Assembly (NCBI GenBank): GCA_023458095.1
Contig: JAEXAS010000003.1
Span: forward strand, 48,378-112,377
Direction: 5' to 3'
DNA length: 64,000 nt
From: Actinomycetes bacterium
GTDB taxonomy: Bacteria; Actinomycetota; Actinomycetes; Propionibacteriales; Propionibacteriaceae
The notes beneath the pieces were generated by a model, which made no database searches, had not been told where the DNA came from, and saw only the letters and a list, made by a program, of their open reading frames with translations. A program made the translations under genes and the position numbers. Positions within the stretch are counted from its first letter, which is position 1; every line of letters starts with the position of its first letter. This document shows, in pieces, positions 23,712-34,139 of this stretch.

Positions 23712-24365
23712 TCAGCTCGCCGAAGTGACCTTGTCCGCGGAAGGGAGGAGCAGGTAGCCGCCCAGCAGGAATCCCAGGGCGCCCAAGAAGGTGCCCAGGT
23801 TCGCCAAGAAGGGGTCGAGCAGATTTCCGGTGGCCGGCACAATCACCGAGGCCAAAGCCGACATCATGAACACGATCGAGCCGAAGAAGTTCGCCACCGC
23901 GATCCACCATTGGTCATCGGACGGGCGCCAGACCCATCGAGGGCCGCACACCACCAGCCAGCTCAGATAACTGGCAATCAGGAAGCAGACGGAGCCATAC
24001 ATGTCCGGTACCCACACGGCATGGTTTTGTTGAGGCACCGTCAATCCATTCACCGTGGCGGCGAAGGTGCTGATGTTGAACATTACGGTGCCGAACAGTT
24101 GCACCGCACTGGCCCACCAGGCGGCACCGACGCGATGGGTGGGTGAGGCGGCGCGCAGGCCAACCTGCTGCGCCATTTGCACGGTGGCTGCGGTGGTGAA
24201 GAAGATCGAGCCGATGGCGAAAGTGATGGCATCGGGGCCGTTGCCCACTGCGATGGCGTAGGGCTGAAACGAACCGAGGGCGAAAAACGCTGAGCCGATC
24301 ATGAAGAGAACCCCGGCCCACCAGTCCTGGGTGCGCGGGACTCCGGTCAGCTGACGTCGCCACAT
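23712..24365 (-). CDS. Six-helix integral membrane protein, YrhK-like repeats
   Basis: About 217 residues, nearly all membrane. The helices share a pattern of Gly-Ser plus aromatic residues: VLFMIGSAFFALGSF, FAIGSIFFTTAATV, AVQLFGTVMFNIST, YGSVCFLIASYLS, VANFFGSIVFMMSAL and LGALGFLLGGYLLL. This implies internal duplication, and it is reminiscent of YrhK domains, though I hold that loosely. ATG 24365 is chosen; TTG 24374 is three codons earlier. The 140 bases after its stop, toward 23572, hold no recognisable feature. Confidence 0.55.
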   Translation of the reverse strand: MWRRQLTGVPRTQDWWAGVLFMIGSAFFALGSFQPYAIAVGNGPDAITFAIGSIFFTTAATVQMAQQVGLRAASPTHRVGAAWWASAVQLFGTVMFNISTFAATVNGLTVPQQNHAVWVPDMYGSVCFLIASYLSWLVVCGPRWVWRPSDDQWWIAVANFFGSIVFMMSALASVIVPATGNLLDPFLANLGTFLGALGFLLGGYLLLPSADKVTSAS

Positions 24366-24410
24366 GGGGCTCAATTTAGGTGAGATCCACGGTTCTGCCT
24401 GGCTGGACTT

Positions 24411-24448
24411 CCCGTGTTGGACGCGCCGAGGGGCACGTCCAACACGGG
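24411..24448 (-). terminator. Hairpin terminator of the alcohol dehydrogenase gene
   Basis: Perfect 13-base arms CCCGTGTTGGACG and CGTCCAACACGGG around a 12-base loop, starting seven bases past the stop at 24455. There is no U run, as is common in high-GC actinobacteria. Confidence 0.65.
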
Positions 24449-24454
24449 CGAAGG

Positions 24455-25516
24455 TCAGGGTTGAACGAGGATACGGATCGGATTGTTGGTCTTCTTCTCC
24501 AACATCTCGATGCCGCGATGGATCTCGCTCAGGGGCACGATCTCGGTCACCGACTCGCTCAGGTCCAGGCGGCCGCGGCTGAGCAGTTCAGCCAGGATGC
24601 TGATGTCTTGCACCTTGTAACCAAGGTGCCCCTTTACCTGCTTGCGCAGCAGCGAGAACTCCATGAAGGAGCCGGCATCGATGCTCTGAGCGCTCATGCC
24701 GACGGTGACCACCTGGCCGTTGGTATCCAGATTCGCCACGGCCTGGCGAGTGGTGGCCGAGATGCCGACTGCATCGAAAGCGACGTCGAGGCGACGTCCG
24801 CCGGTGGCCTGGGTGATCTTGGCCTGCAGATCGGGATCATCGGAACGGAAGGCGTAGTCAGCGCCGACGCGCAGCGCACGCTCCAATGCTGCGTCGTTGA
24901 TGTCGACGGCGATGATCGGCACGCCACCGGCCAGTTTCACCAGTTGCACCAGGTGGGTTCCGACGCCGCCCACACCCCAGATGCCTACCGCGTTACCCAG
25001 ATGCACCTTGGCGGTGCGGACGACTGCGGCGAAGGGGGTGGAGACCGCGTCGGCAAGCAGAGCGGCCTGCTCCAGCGGAACATTGTCCGGAACCCGGGTG
25101 CAGCCGATGGCTCCGGCGACGACGTATTCGGCCCAGCCCCCGTCGTAGGCAAACGCCATCAGGTTCAGGTCCAGGCAGTTGGCGAAATCCCCGCGCAGGC
25201 AGTTGCGGCAGTTCAGGCATGCCTTCCCCGCCGAGGGGATGACCCGGTCGCCGACCTTCCACTGGTTGACCCCCGGACCCAGCGCAGCCACGGTGCCGGC
25301 TACTTCGTGGCCCTGAGTGATGACCGGGACCCGAGCCGGGAAGTTGCCGTCGATCAAGGAAAGATCGGAGTGGCAGATTCCGCAGAAGGCGACCTTGATG
25401 AGGACCTCGCCCGGGCCAGGTACCGGGATCGGAATGTTCTCAAGCTTGATCTCTTTGGTCGCGGCGTAGAAGCGCTCAGCGAGCATGGTGGTGGCTGCCT
25501 GTTGTGGCATGTTCAT
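24455..25516 (-). CDS. Zinc-dependent alcohol dehydrogenase (MDR family)
   Basis: A 353-residue medium-chain dehydrogenase that oxidises alcohols or reduces aldehydes with NAD(H). Catalytic zinc ligands lie in CGICHSD and GHEVAG, and the structural zinc lobe is the four-cysteine CLNCRNCLRGDFANC. The Rossmann loop GIWGVGGVGTHL precedes VDIND, whose Asp suggests NAD rather than NADP. ATG 25516 has AAGGAG eight bases upstream. Bounded by a hairpin downstream and divergent from holA, it is a single-gene unit. Exact substrate cannot be read. Confidence 0.88.
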   Translation of the reverse strand: MNMPQQAATTMLAERFYAATKEIKLENIPIPVPGPGEVLIKVAFCGICHSDLSLIDGNFPARVPVITQGHEVAGTVAALGPGVNQWKVGDRVIPSAGKACLNCRNCLRGDFANCLDLNLMAFAYDGGWAEYVVAGAIGCTRVPDNVPLEQAALLADAVSTPFAAVVRTAKVHLGNAVGIWGVGGVGTHLVQLVKLAGGVPIIAVDINDAALERALRVGADYAFRSDDPDLQAKITQATGGRRLDVAFDAVGISATTRQAVANLDTNGQVVTVGMSAQSIDAGSFMEFSLLRKQVKGHLGYKVQDISILAELLSRGRLDLSESVTEIVPLSEIHRGIEMLEKKTNNPIRILVQP

Positions 25517-25641
25517 GGTTCCAACTCCTTCGATGGGTCACATGGCCCAAACCGACCCGACCATATTCATCACAAGGAGAAATATCTAGCGAAGACATTC
25601 ACACATGCGGCGCGGCTACGTGGCTGTGGGTGCGGACTGGC

Positions 25642-26640
25642 ATGCTTGATCCCGTGCAGAACACCCGCTGTTTCGGATCGGTCCTCCTGGTTACCGGGCC
25701 GGAGTCCTTGCTCGCTGAACGGGCGATCGCGGAGTTCATTGAGCAGGCCCACTCCGAGCGTCCGGACGCAGCACTCACCCGGCTGGAATCGGCCGAACTC
25801 GACGCTGGCACCCTGGCCGAGGCCACGGGTGCCTCGCTGTTTGCCACCGCGACCATTGCCGTGATCAATGATCTGGCCGAGATGCCACCAGAGTTGTTTG
25901 ATCAGGTCGTGACCCTGGCCGGCGATCCGGGGGAGGATCTGGCGCTGGCCTTGGTGCACGGCGGTGGCATGAAAGGCAAAGGCCTGCTGGACCGGCTGAA
26001 GAAGCAGCGCCCCGAGATCATCGACTGTCCCGCCATCAAGACCTGGGAGCTGGGGCGTTTCGTCATCAGCGAGGTGCGCCGTCAGAAAGGCAAAGCCAGC
26101 CCCGAAGCGGCCGATGCCCTTGTACAAGCGGTCGGCACCGATCCCCGGTCGCTGGTGGGTGCGGTGCGGCAGTTGTTGGACGACTCCTCTGATCAGGTCA
26201 TCACCGAGGCCACCGTGCGGCGCTACTTCGCCGGTCGGGCCGCCGTCACCGGGTTCGCGGTGGCCGATGCCGCCCTGGCCGGTCAGGCCGGGGAGGCCCT
26301 GGGCAAGTTGCGTTGGGCGCTCGGCGCTGGGGTGGGTGCTCCCCAGGTCACCAGTGCCCTGGCGGGGAACCTGCGTGGACTAGGGAAGTACCTCGCTGCT
26401 CGGGACAGCGGGATGGGCAATGCCGATCTCGCCCGCGAAATCGGCGTCCCGCCGTGGAAGTTGAAGGACCTCGCCCGACTGGCCCGAGATTGGCGTCCCG
26501 AGGCGATCGCAGAAGCGATCCAAGCCGTTGCGGTAGCCGACGCTCAGGTCAAAGGTGCCAGCGGCGATGCCGGCTTCGCCTTGGAGCAGGTCGTGCTGAC
26601 CGTGCTGCGCTGCCGCGAGCAGAGCCGGACGCGACGCTAA
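25642..26640 (+). CDS. holA: DNA polymerase III delta subunit
   Basis: The clamp-loader subunit that opens the beta clamp; 332 residues. Family features include FGSVLLVTGPESLLAERAI near the N-terminus, LALVHGGGMKGKGLLDRL, a central AAA-like region with VGTDPRSLVGAVRQLL, and a helical C-terminal collar (GMGNADLAREIGVPPWKLKDL). ATG 25642 is used; no strong ribosome site is visible, and GTG 25654 is an alternative. In most actinobacteria holA directly follows comEC. Here about 4 kb of accessory genes lies between. It converges on rpsT. Confidence 0.9.
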   Translation: MLDPVQNTRCFGSVLLVTGPESLLAERAIAEFIEQAHSERPDAALTRLESAELDAGTLAEATGASLFATATIAVINDLAEMPPELFDQVVTLAGDPGEDLALALVHGGGMKGKGLLDRLKKQRPEIIDCPAIKTWELGRFVISEVRRQKGKASPEAADALVQAVGTDPRSLVGAVRQLLDDSSDQVITEATVRRYFAGRAAVTGFAVADAALAGQAGEALGKLRWALGAGVGAPQVTSALAGNLRGLGKYLAARDSGMGNADLAREIGVPPWKLKDLARLARDWRPEAIAEAIQAVAVADAQVKGASGDAGFALEQVVLTVLRCREQSRTRR

Positions 26641-26682
26641 CCGGGGAAACGCGAATCAGGGCATCGCGAATCGGGGCAACGC

Positions 26683-26712
26683 AAAACGCCGCCCGGCGAT
26701 GCGGACGGCGTT
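26683..26712 (-). terminator. rpsT terminator
   Basis: On the minus strand AACGCCG (26706-26712) pairs with CGGCGTT (26685-26691), and the 3' arm runs into GTTTTGC. It begins 14 bases past the rpsT stop and may also serve holA from the other side. Confidence 0.65.
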
Positions 26713-26725
26713 GCGTGAATCGAGA

Positions 26726-26986
26726 TCAGAGAGCGGCAGCCTTGGTGGCGATCGCCGACTTGCGGTTGGCTGCCTGGTTGGCGTGAATGACGCCCTTGCT
26801 GGCGGCCTTGTCCAGGGAGCGAGTGGCAACCTTGGCCAGTTCCTGCGCCTTGTCGGTCTCGCCGGCCTCGACCGCCTCGTTGAACCGGCGGATGTTGGTG
26901 CGCAAAGACGACTTCACAGCCTTGTTACGCAGCCTGGCCTTCTCGTTGGTCAGGATCCGCTTCTTCTGAGACTTGATGTTTGCCAC
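26726..26986 (-). CDS. rpsT: 30S ribosomal protein S20
   Basis: The 86-residue primary binder of 16S rRNA in the small subunit. The basic helical sequence is typical: ANIKSQKKRILTNEKARLRN, then KVATRSLDKAASKGVIHANQ. It starts at GTG 26986 with AAAGGG eight bases upstream. It is divergent from lepA, an order common in actinobacteria. Confidence 0.97.
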   Translation of the reverse strand: MANIKSQKKRILTNEKARLRNKAVKSSLRTNIRRFNEAVEAGETDKAQELAKVATRSLDKAASKGVIHANQAANRKSAIATKAAAL

Positions 26987-27196
26987 GCCGTGAGCCCTTT
27001 ACAAAGGTGGATTCCGAAGGTGTGCGCCCACTACGGACGCGACCCCCAACCCTACCAAAGCCCCCGGGCTGGGCCCAAATCCGGTGCCAAGCCCGGAAAA
27101 TTCCGGGACGAACCGCGTCCGGAGCCGGCGATCCGCATCGCGAAGGGCCTTGCCGGGCCGCCCCGTGCCCGGGCCGAGGACGGGCAGGTGACAGGG

Positions 27197-27202
27197 TATC
27201 CT
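27197..27202 (+). promoter_or_regulatory. Putative -10 box of lepA
   Basis: TATCCT matches TANNNT and would give a leader of roughly 24 bases that contains the AGGA ribosome site of lepA. The 26987-27231 rpsT-lepA intergenic region holds no other clear element. Confidence 0.4.
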
Positions 27203-27231
27203 TAGGCGGCTGTCCGATGACCAGGAAGATC

Positions 27232-29067
<1,836 letters not shown>

Positions 29068-29077
29068 CCCCACCCCC

Positions 29078-29213
29078 GTTCCTTGAGCTTGTCGAAGGGC
29101 CGGTTTGATTGTCTCGTTCCCTGAGCTTGTCGAAGGGCCTGCTTGGTGGTCTCGTTCCCTGAGCCTGTCGAAGGGCGAGCTTGGTTGTTTCGTTCCCTGA
29201 GCTTGTCGAAGGG
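29078..29213. repeat. Tandem array of four 22-bp repeats with an exact 38-bp period
   Basis: Copies start at 29078, 29116, 29154 and 29192. Each carries a form of GTTCCCTGAGCTTGTCGAAG followed by GG; copy 1 has TTGAGC and copy 3 has GAGCCTG. The 16-base spacers are related but not identical (CCGGTTTGATTGTCTC, CCTGCTTGGTGGTCTC, CGAGCTTGGTTGTTTC). Each core can fold as CCCT/AGGG enclosing two G-A mismatches and a G-C pair. From memory, this core is a dispersed repeat in several high-GC genomes. It fills the lepA-hemW gap. Confidence 0.9.
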
Positions 29214-29235
29214 CAACTCCACCTAAGCTCTCCTC

Positions 29236-30450
29236 ATGCCTTCCGCACCGCCAGACGGCGAACCGGCCCCCGCCGACGGCCGGCTGCCCGAGGCTGCGCT
29301 GGCCTGGCTGGGGGAGTGCGGCTTCAGCATCTACGTGCACGTGCCCTATTGCGCGACCCGCTGCGGCTACTGCGATTTCAACACCTATACCGCTGCCGAA
29401 CTCGGCGCGACTCCAGGCACGAGCCAGGACGCCTATCTGGCCGCCGCCGTCGCCGAGCTCGACCTGGCCGTCGACGTGCTGGGCACGCCGCCGCCGGTGC
29501 AATCGGTTTTCTTCGGCGGGGGCACTCCCACCTTGCTTCCCGCCGATCGACTGGCCGGGTTGTTGACCGCGATCACAGAGCGCTTCGAGTTGGCTCCCGC
29601 TGCGGAGATCACCACCGAAGCCAACCCCGAATCGGTGGACGAGCAGTATCTGCGCACGCTGGCCGCCGCCGGTTTCAACCGGCTCAGCCTGGGCATGCAA
29701 TCAGCCAGTGAATCGGTGTTGGCGGTGCTGGAGCGCCGGCACACCCCCGGACGTGTCGCCGAGGTGGTCGCTGCGGCCCGCGAGGCCGGTTTTGCCTCGA
29801 TCAGCCTGGATCTCATCTATGGGGCGCCGACCGAAACCGAGGCCGACTGGCAGGCCAGTCTGGCGGCAGCGGTGGCGCTGCGTCCGGATCACCTCAGCGC
29901 CTACTCGCTGATCGTCGAGGACGGCACTCGGTTGGCGGCCCGGGTGGCCCGGGGTGAACTGCCCGGCATCGACGACGACGTCCACGCTGATCGCTATCAA
30001 CGTGCCGAAGCCATCCTCACCGACCACGGCTATGACAACTACGAGGTCAGCAACTGGTCGCTGCCCGGCCACACCTGCCGCCACAACCTCGCCTACTGGC
30101 GTGGCGACGACTGGTGGGGCATCGGGCCCGGGGCGCACTCCCACATCGGGGGAGTGCGTTGGTGGAACCGCCGCCACCCGCGTGACTACACCGCCGCCCT
30201 GGCCACGGGGTCCAGCCCCGCGCAGGGCCGCGAGGTGCTCACTGCCGAGCAACGGCGCATCGAGCGGGTGCTGTTGGAGCTTCGACTCAGCCAAGGACTG
30301 GAGTTGGCGGTGCTCACCGACATCGAGCGATCCCGGGTGGCTGGTTTCGTCGCCGACGGTCTGGCCACCGCCGACGCGGGTGTCTTGCGCCTTACCCCCG
30401 CTGGGCGGCTGCTCGCCGACGCCGTGATCCGTGACCTGGTCGAGATCTGA
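29236..30450 (+). CDS. hemW: HemW, radical SAM heme chaperone
   Basis: A radical-SAM protein of 404 residues related to coproporphyrinogen III dehydrogenase. It is now regarded as a heme-trafficking protein rather than HemN. The cluster motif is CATRCGYCDFNTY (C-x3-C-x2-C) within YVHVPYC, typical of HemW. FFGGGTPTLLP and SLDLIYGAPTE also fit, and a winged-helix-like HemN_C region ends the chain. ATG 29236 has no ribosome site, but TAAGCT (29224-29229) ends six bases before it, so it is probably leaderless. It begins 22 bases after the repeat array. Confidence 0.92.
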   Translation: MPSAPPDGEPAPADGRLPEAALAWLGECGFSIYVHVPYCATRCGYCDFNTYTAAELGATPGTSQDAYLAAAVAELDLAVDVLGTPPPVQSVFFGGGTPTLLPADRLAGLLTAITERFELAPAAEITTEANPESVDEQYLRTLAAAGFNRLSLGMQSASESVLAVLERRHTPGRVAEVVAAAREAGFASISLDLIYGAPTETEADWQASLAAAVALRPDHLSAYSLIVEDGTRLAARVARGELPGIDDDVHADRYQRAEAILTDHGYDNYEVSNWSLPGHTCRHNLAYWRGDDWWGIGPGAHSHIGGVRWWNRRHPRDYTAALATGSSPAQGREVLTAEQRRIERVLLELRLSQGLELAVLTDIERSRVAGFVADGLATADAGVLRLTPAGRLLADAVIRDLVEI

Positions 30451-30524
30451 GCCCTATTGCGGGTCGGCCGGGGTGCGGCGCGTCGCTGTCGGGTCACCGG
30501 CAAGGGTCGGCCTAGCCTGGCCGG

Positions 30525-31337
30525 GTGCGGTATTCCGATGATGTGCTCGCCCCCGGGTGGCGGACGGCAGGCAAGCCGAACAGCGTGCCGCTGGAAGTGA
30601 GTCGCGGACTGGTCGTCGAAGATCCCACCTCTGGGTTCTGCGGTGCCGTCCTGCGCTGGGAGAACGGATTGGTCGTCCTGGAGGACCGCCAAGGCGCCCG
30701 ACGCAGTTTCCCGTTCGGTCCGGGCTTCTGGGTGGACGGAAAGCCGGTCGACCTGCGGCCCCCGAAATCCGGCGTGCCGTCCCGGCCCACGCACACGGCA
30801 TCCGGATCGCGCACCGGACCCAGCCAACCCGCCAAAGTAGCCCTGGCCTCCCGGATCTATGTCGAAGGCCGCCATGACGCCGAACTGGTGGAGAAGATCT
30901 GGGGCGATGACCTGCGCCACGTCGGGGTCGTCGTGGAGCTCCTCGAAGGCGTGGATCACCTTCCGCAGATCGTCGCCGAATTCGCTCCCGAACCAGGACG
31001 GCGACTCGGCGTCCTGGTTGATCACCTGGTCAGCGGCAGTAAGGAAAGCCGAATCGTTGCCGAGGTGTCCAGTGATCAGGTGTTGGTGACCGGGCACCCC
31101 TTCATCGATATCTGGGCGGCGGTGCGTCCCGAACGGGTCGGCTTGGCCGAATGGCCGCAGATCCCCCGAAATGTGGAGTGGAAGGTCGGCATCAGCCGCG
31201 CTTTGGGTCGACCCGCCAACGAGCAGGCCGACATCGCTGCGACCTGGGCGTGGATCCTGGGCCGGGTACGTGATTGGCGCGACCTCGACCCGGCCCTCCC
31301 GCGAGAGGTCGAGCGCCTCATCGACTTCGTCACCTGA
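30525..31337 (+). CDS. DUF3097 family protein
   Basis: A 270-residue actinobacterial protein of the DUF3097 family, often found near hemW and hrcA; function unknown. The middle contains a Toprim-like stretch, RIYVEGRHDAELVEKIWGDDL, with GVLVDHLVSGSKE after it. This suggests nucleic-acid or nucleotide handling, but I infer only that. GTG 30525 is preceded by TAGCCT (30513-30518) ending six bases upstream and has no ribosome site, so it is probably leaderless. Confidence 0.85.
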   Translation: MRYSDDVLAPGWRTAGKPNSVPLEVSRGLVVEDPTSGFCGAVLRWENGLVVLEDRQGARRSFPFGPGFWVDGKPVDLRPPKSGVPSRPTHTASGSRTGPSQPAKVALASRIYVEGRHDAELVEKIWGDDLRHVGVVVELLEGVDHLPQIVAEFAPEPGRRLGVLVDHLVSGSKESRIVAEVSSDQVLVTGHPFIDIWAAVRPERVGLAEWPQIPRNVEWKVGISRALGRPANEQADIAATWAWILGRVRDWRDLDPALPREVERLIDFVT

Positions 31338-31451
31338 GGCAGGAAAGCCGGCAGGCGTGGCGTCGATTGCAGAACGGACGTTGTCAACATCGATGCTCCG
31401 GCTGGGTAGCCTGTAGGGAATTCTTCGGTCCGCAGCCCCAGGGAGTCCGTT

Positions 31452-32219
31452 GTGCGCACAGAGCAGGTTTCGGAGCTCCTCAAGGAGGTCGCTGATTCCC
31501 TCATCGTGCCCCGCTTCGGAACACTGGCCTGCAGCGAGGTCCAGGAAAAGGCCCCCGGGGATCTGGTGACCATCGCTGATCGAGAGGCCGAAGCCGCCAT
31601 CTCGGCTCGGTTGCGGGAGGCTGATCCGGCCGCCTTGGTGATTGGTGAGGAAGGAGTCTTCGCCGATGCGCGGATTCTGGAATCCCTGCCCAGCGCCGGC
31701 CACGCCTGGGTGATCGACCCCGTCGATGGCACCCGAAATTTCGCCAAGGGCCGTCCCGATTTCGCGGTGATGGTTGCTGAGCTGCGCGCCGGTGAGACCG
31801 TTCGTAGCTGGATCTGGCAGCCGATGTACCAAGACCTGTTCGTTGCCGAGAAGTCGGCCGGGGTGACTCGCAACGGGGTGGTGCTGACTGCTCCGTCCCG
31901 CGAACGCGAGGTGGCGTTGGGGGCGACCTATCTGCCGGTCCCTGGCGAGGAAACCGCCGCGGTGCAGGTAATTCGTTCCTGGGGATCGTGCGGAATCGAC
32001 TATCCCAAGCTGATCACCGGCGAAGTCGACTTTCTCAGCTATCGCTCGATGTTCCCCTGGGACCACCTGCCCGGCGGGTTGATGCTCACCGAACTGGGTG
32101 GACGTATCGCGACCGAGTCAGGGGCCGACTATCACGCCGGGACCATTGGGCGTCGCCTCCTGGCCGCCACCAGCGATGCCGTCTGGGGTGAAGCCCAGCG
32201 CGCACTTTTTGGCGACTGA
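31452..32219 (+). CDS. Inositol monophosphatase family phosphatase (possibly histidinol-phosphatase)
   Basis: A magnesium-dependent phosphatase of 255 residues. The metal-binding motifs are all present: VIGEEG, WVIDPVDGTRNF and FPWDHLPGGL. In actinobacteria such proteins include inositol-1-phosphatases and HisN histidinol-phosphatases; the sequence alone does not decide, and no his genes are nearby. GTG 31452 has AGGGAG six bases upstream. Confidence 0.85.
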   Translation: MRTEQVSELLKEVADSLIVPRFGTLACSEVQEKAPGDLVTIADREAEAAISARLREADPAALVIGEEGVFADARILESLPSAGHAWVIDPVDGTRNFAKGRPDFAVMVAELRAGETVRSWIWQPMYQDLFVAEKSAGVTRNGVVLTAPSREREVALGATYLPVPGEETAAVQVIRSWGSCGIDYPKLITGEVDFLSYRSMFPWDHLPGGLMLTELGGRIATESGADYHAGTIGRRLLAATSDAVWGEAQRALFGD

Positions 32220-32237
32220 GGACTCAGCGCTTCTTCG

Positions 32238-33038
32238 TCAGCGCAGTTGGGCGTAGGCGATCGGAAGAGCCGCGCGCACGGTCTCTTCGTCGAAGGCCCA
32301 AGCCGCCGCGTCAAAGGCATCGGCTTCGGCCACACCGCGAGCCACCAGATCGGAGACTTCGGCGATGAAGCCGGCAATCGCCGCTCGTTGCATGAAAGCC
32401 GCAACGCGATCCATGGCCGGCCCATGGCCAGGGATCAGGACGGTGCGTTCGGTGACCAGCCCCAGGATGCCGTCCACGGCCGCCGGCCAGGCTTTCAGGT
32501 GGCAGTCGGTGCCGAAGTCGGGGGCCTTGGCGCTTTCCAGCAGATCTCCGGTGAAGACCAGGTCGAGTTCGGGGAGGTAGGCCACGACATCCCCGTCGGT
32601 GTGGCCAGGTCCGAAGTGCATGATCTCGACTCGGCGTCCGCCCAAGTCGAGAGCTCGCGCCAGGGCGAAGAGCGATTCCGGGGCGACCAACTGGGCGGCT
32701 TCGACACCGAGGTCGGCCGCGGCGGCGATCGTGGCCGGGCTGTCCAGTGCTGCGACCAGCGACTCATGTCCAAGGCTGGGTACTCCGGCGAAGCCGGCCA
32801 ACCCGAAGAAGTGATCGAAATGTGCGTGGGTGACCAGGACCGCGGTGATGGGCTTGCCGGCGACGGCTTCGGCTGCGGCACGGATTGCCGATCCTTGGGT
32901 GGGGGAGGATCCGGTGTCGATCACCAAAGCGCCCGTTTCGCCGACCACCAGCCCGATATTCACGCTTTCTGGTTCCGCGACCGCCACGTACACGCCCTCG
33001 GCGACCGACTCGAAGGCTCCCACACTGAACTGCGTCAT
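32238..33038 (-). CDS. Metallo-beta-lactamase fold hydrolase
   Basis: A 266-residue MBL-fold enzyme with the zinc motif THAHFDHFFG, then FGPGHTDGDVV, TGDLLE and IPGHGP supplying further ligands. The fold covers thioesterases, lactonases and glyoxalase II; the long C-terminal helix region after residue 220 does not identify one. It converges with the phosphatase at 32219 and is divergent from hrcA. Confidence 0.85.
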   Translation of the reverse strand: MTQFSVGAFESVAEGVYVAVAEPESVNIGLVVGETGALVIDTGSSPTQGSAIRAAAEAVAGKPITAVLVTHAHFDHFFGLAGFAGVPSLGHESLVAALDSPATIAAAADLGVEAAQLVAPESLFALARALDLGGRRVEIMHFGPGHTDGDVVAYLPELDLVFTGDLLESAKAPDFGTDCHLKAWPAAVDGILGLVTERTVLIPGHGPAMDRVAAFMQRAAIAGFIAEVSDLVARGVAEADAFDAAAWAFDEETVRAALPIAYAQLR

Positions 33039-33072
33039 GCCGCTCAGCCTAACCGGGTCCGGCTGGGTTAGA

Positions 33073-33099
33073 CTGGCACTCCGGTATCGAGAGTGCCAG
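33073..33099 (+). promoter_or_regulatory. CIRCE operator at the hrcA-dnaJ promoter
   Basis: CTGGCACTC-N9-GAGTGCCAG, a perfect 9-9-9 inverted repeat differing from the consensus TTAGCACTC-N9-GAGTGCTAA in two bases per arm. It overlaps a -10 box TAGACT (33069-33074) and the expected start of transcription, so HrcA binding should block polymerase. The substitutions are compensatory, which keeps the dyad. Confidence 0.9.
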
Positions 33100-33119
33100 C
33101 ATCAGGAGGGAGGCCAGTC

Positions 33120-34136
33120 ATGCTCGACGATCGCAAACTGACCATCCTGCGGGCCATCGTGACCGACTATGTGTCGATGCAGGAGCCGGTGGGCTCCCGG
33201 GCCCTGGTCGAGCGGCACGATCTGGACGTTTCCCCGGCGACGGTGCGCAACGACATGGCCGTGCTCGAAGAAGAGGGCTACATCACCCAACCCCATACCA
33301 GCGCCGGTCGTATTCCCACCGACAAGGGCTATCGGCTGTTCGTGGACCGACTGGGAACGGTGAAGCCACTGTCCGGGCCGGAACGGCGCGCAATCCAGAC
33401 CTTCATGGAGGACGCGGTCGACGTCGACGATCTGGTGTCGCGCACGGTGCGAGCGTTGTCCCGGCTCACCCACCAGGTGGCGATCGTGCAGTATCCGGTG
33501 CTGACCGGAACCACGCTGCGCCATATCGAGTTGGTGACTTTGGGGCCGAGCCGGGGCCTGCTGATTCTGGTCAGTTCTTCAGGGCAGGTGGATCAGCATC
33601 CGGTGGACCTGGGCGCTGCCGATGAGACGCTCATCGCCGAATTGCGCGGACGGCTCAACACCGCCCTGGTGGGTCTGGGGCCGCGCGAGGTCTGCACCCA
33701 GGTTGATCGGCTGCTTAGCGAGATCCCGCCGCCCCTGAAGCCCTTGGCCAGCACCGTGTGTGCGCTGGTCAAAGAGTTGCAGGCGGCCACCCCGTCCACC
33801 CGGGTGGTGGTGGGTGGCGTTCCGAATCTGACCCGGTTCTCCGACCAGTATGAGACGGCTGTACGGCCGGTCTTGGAGGCGCTGGAGGAGCAAGTCGTGT
33901 TGTTGAAGCTGCTGGGTGAAGTGGCCTCAGCCGGGGAGGTCAATGTCCGCATCGGACAGGAGAACTCCTACGAGCCGCTGCGCACCACCTCGGTTGTGGC
34001 CAGCGGGTACGGTGTCCACCCTGAGCTTCAGGCCAACCTGGGGGTGGTGGGTCCTACTCGAATGGACTACCCCTCGACGATGGCCGCGGTGCGGGCGGTG
34101 GCCCGTTACATCAGTCGCTACCTAGCTGAAGGATGA
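33120..34136 (+). CDS. hrcA: Heat-inducible transcription repressor HrcA
   Basis: A repressor of 338 residues that binds CIRCE and responds to GroE and protein-folding state. The N-terminal winged helix (about 5-75) includes SRALVERHDLDVSPATVRND and TQPHTSAGRIPT. The GAF-like and inserted dimerisation domains follow. ATG 33120 has AGGGAGG six bases upstream, and a CIRCE site lies over its promoter. It is four bases from dnaJ, so the two form an autoregulated operon. Confidence 0.96.
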   Translation: MLDDRKLTILRAIVTDYVSMQEPVGSRALVERHDLDVSPATVRNDMAVLEEEGYITQPHTSAGRIPTDKGYRLFVDRLGTVKPLSGPERRAIQTFMEDAVDVDDLVSRTVRALSRLTHQVAIVQYPVLTGTTLRHIELVTLGPSRGLLILVSSSGQVDQHPVDLGAADETLIAELRGRLNTALVGLGPREVCTQVDRLLSEIPPPLKPLASTVCALVKELQAATPSTRVVVGGVPNLTRFSDQYETAVRPVLEALEEQVVLLKLLGEVASAGEVNVRIGQENSYEPLRTTSVVASGYGVHPELQANLGVVGPTRMDYPSTMAAVRAVARYISRYLAEG

Positions 34137-34139
34137 TGA

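Noticed and set aside
26980..27231. N-terminal extension of lepA
   Set aside because: Sequence is Arg/Pro-rich and unlike LepA; it would cover the rpsT start and both promoters. ATG 27232 has a good ribosome site.
29078..29213. CRISPR array
   Set aside because: The repeats are spaced regularly, but the 16-bp spacers are short and similar to each other and no cas gene is near.
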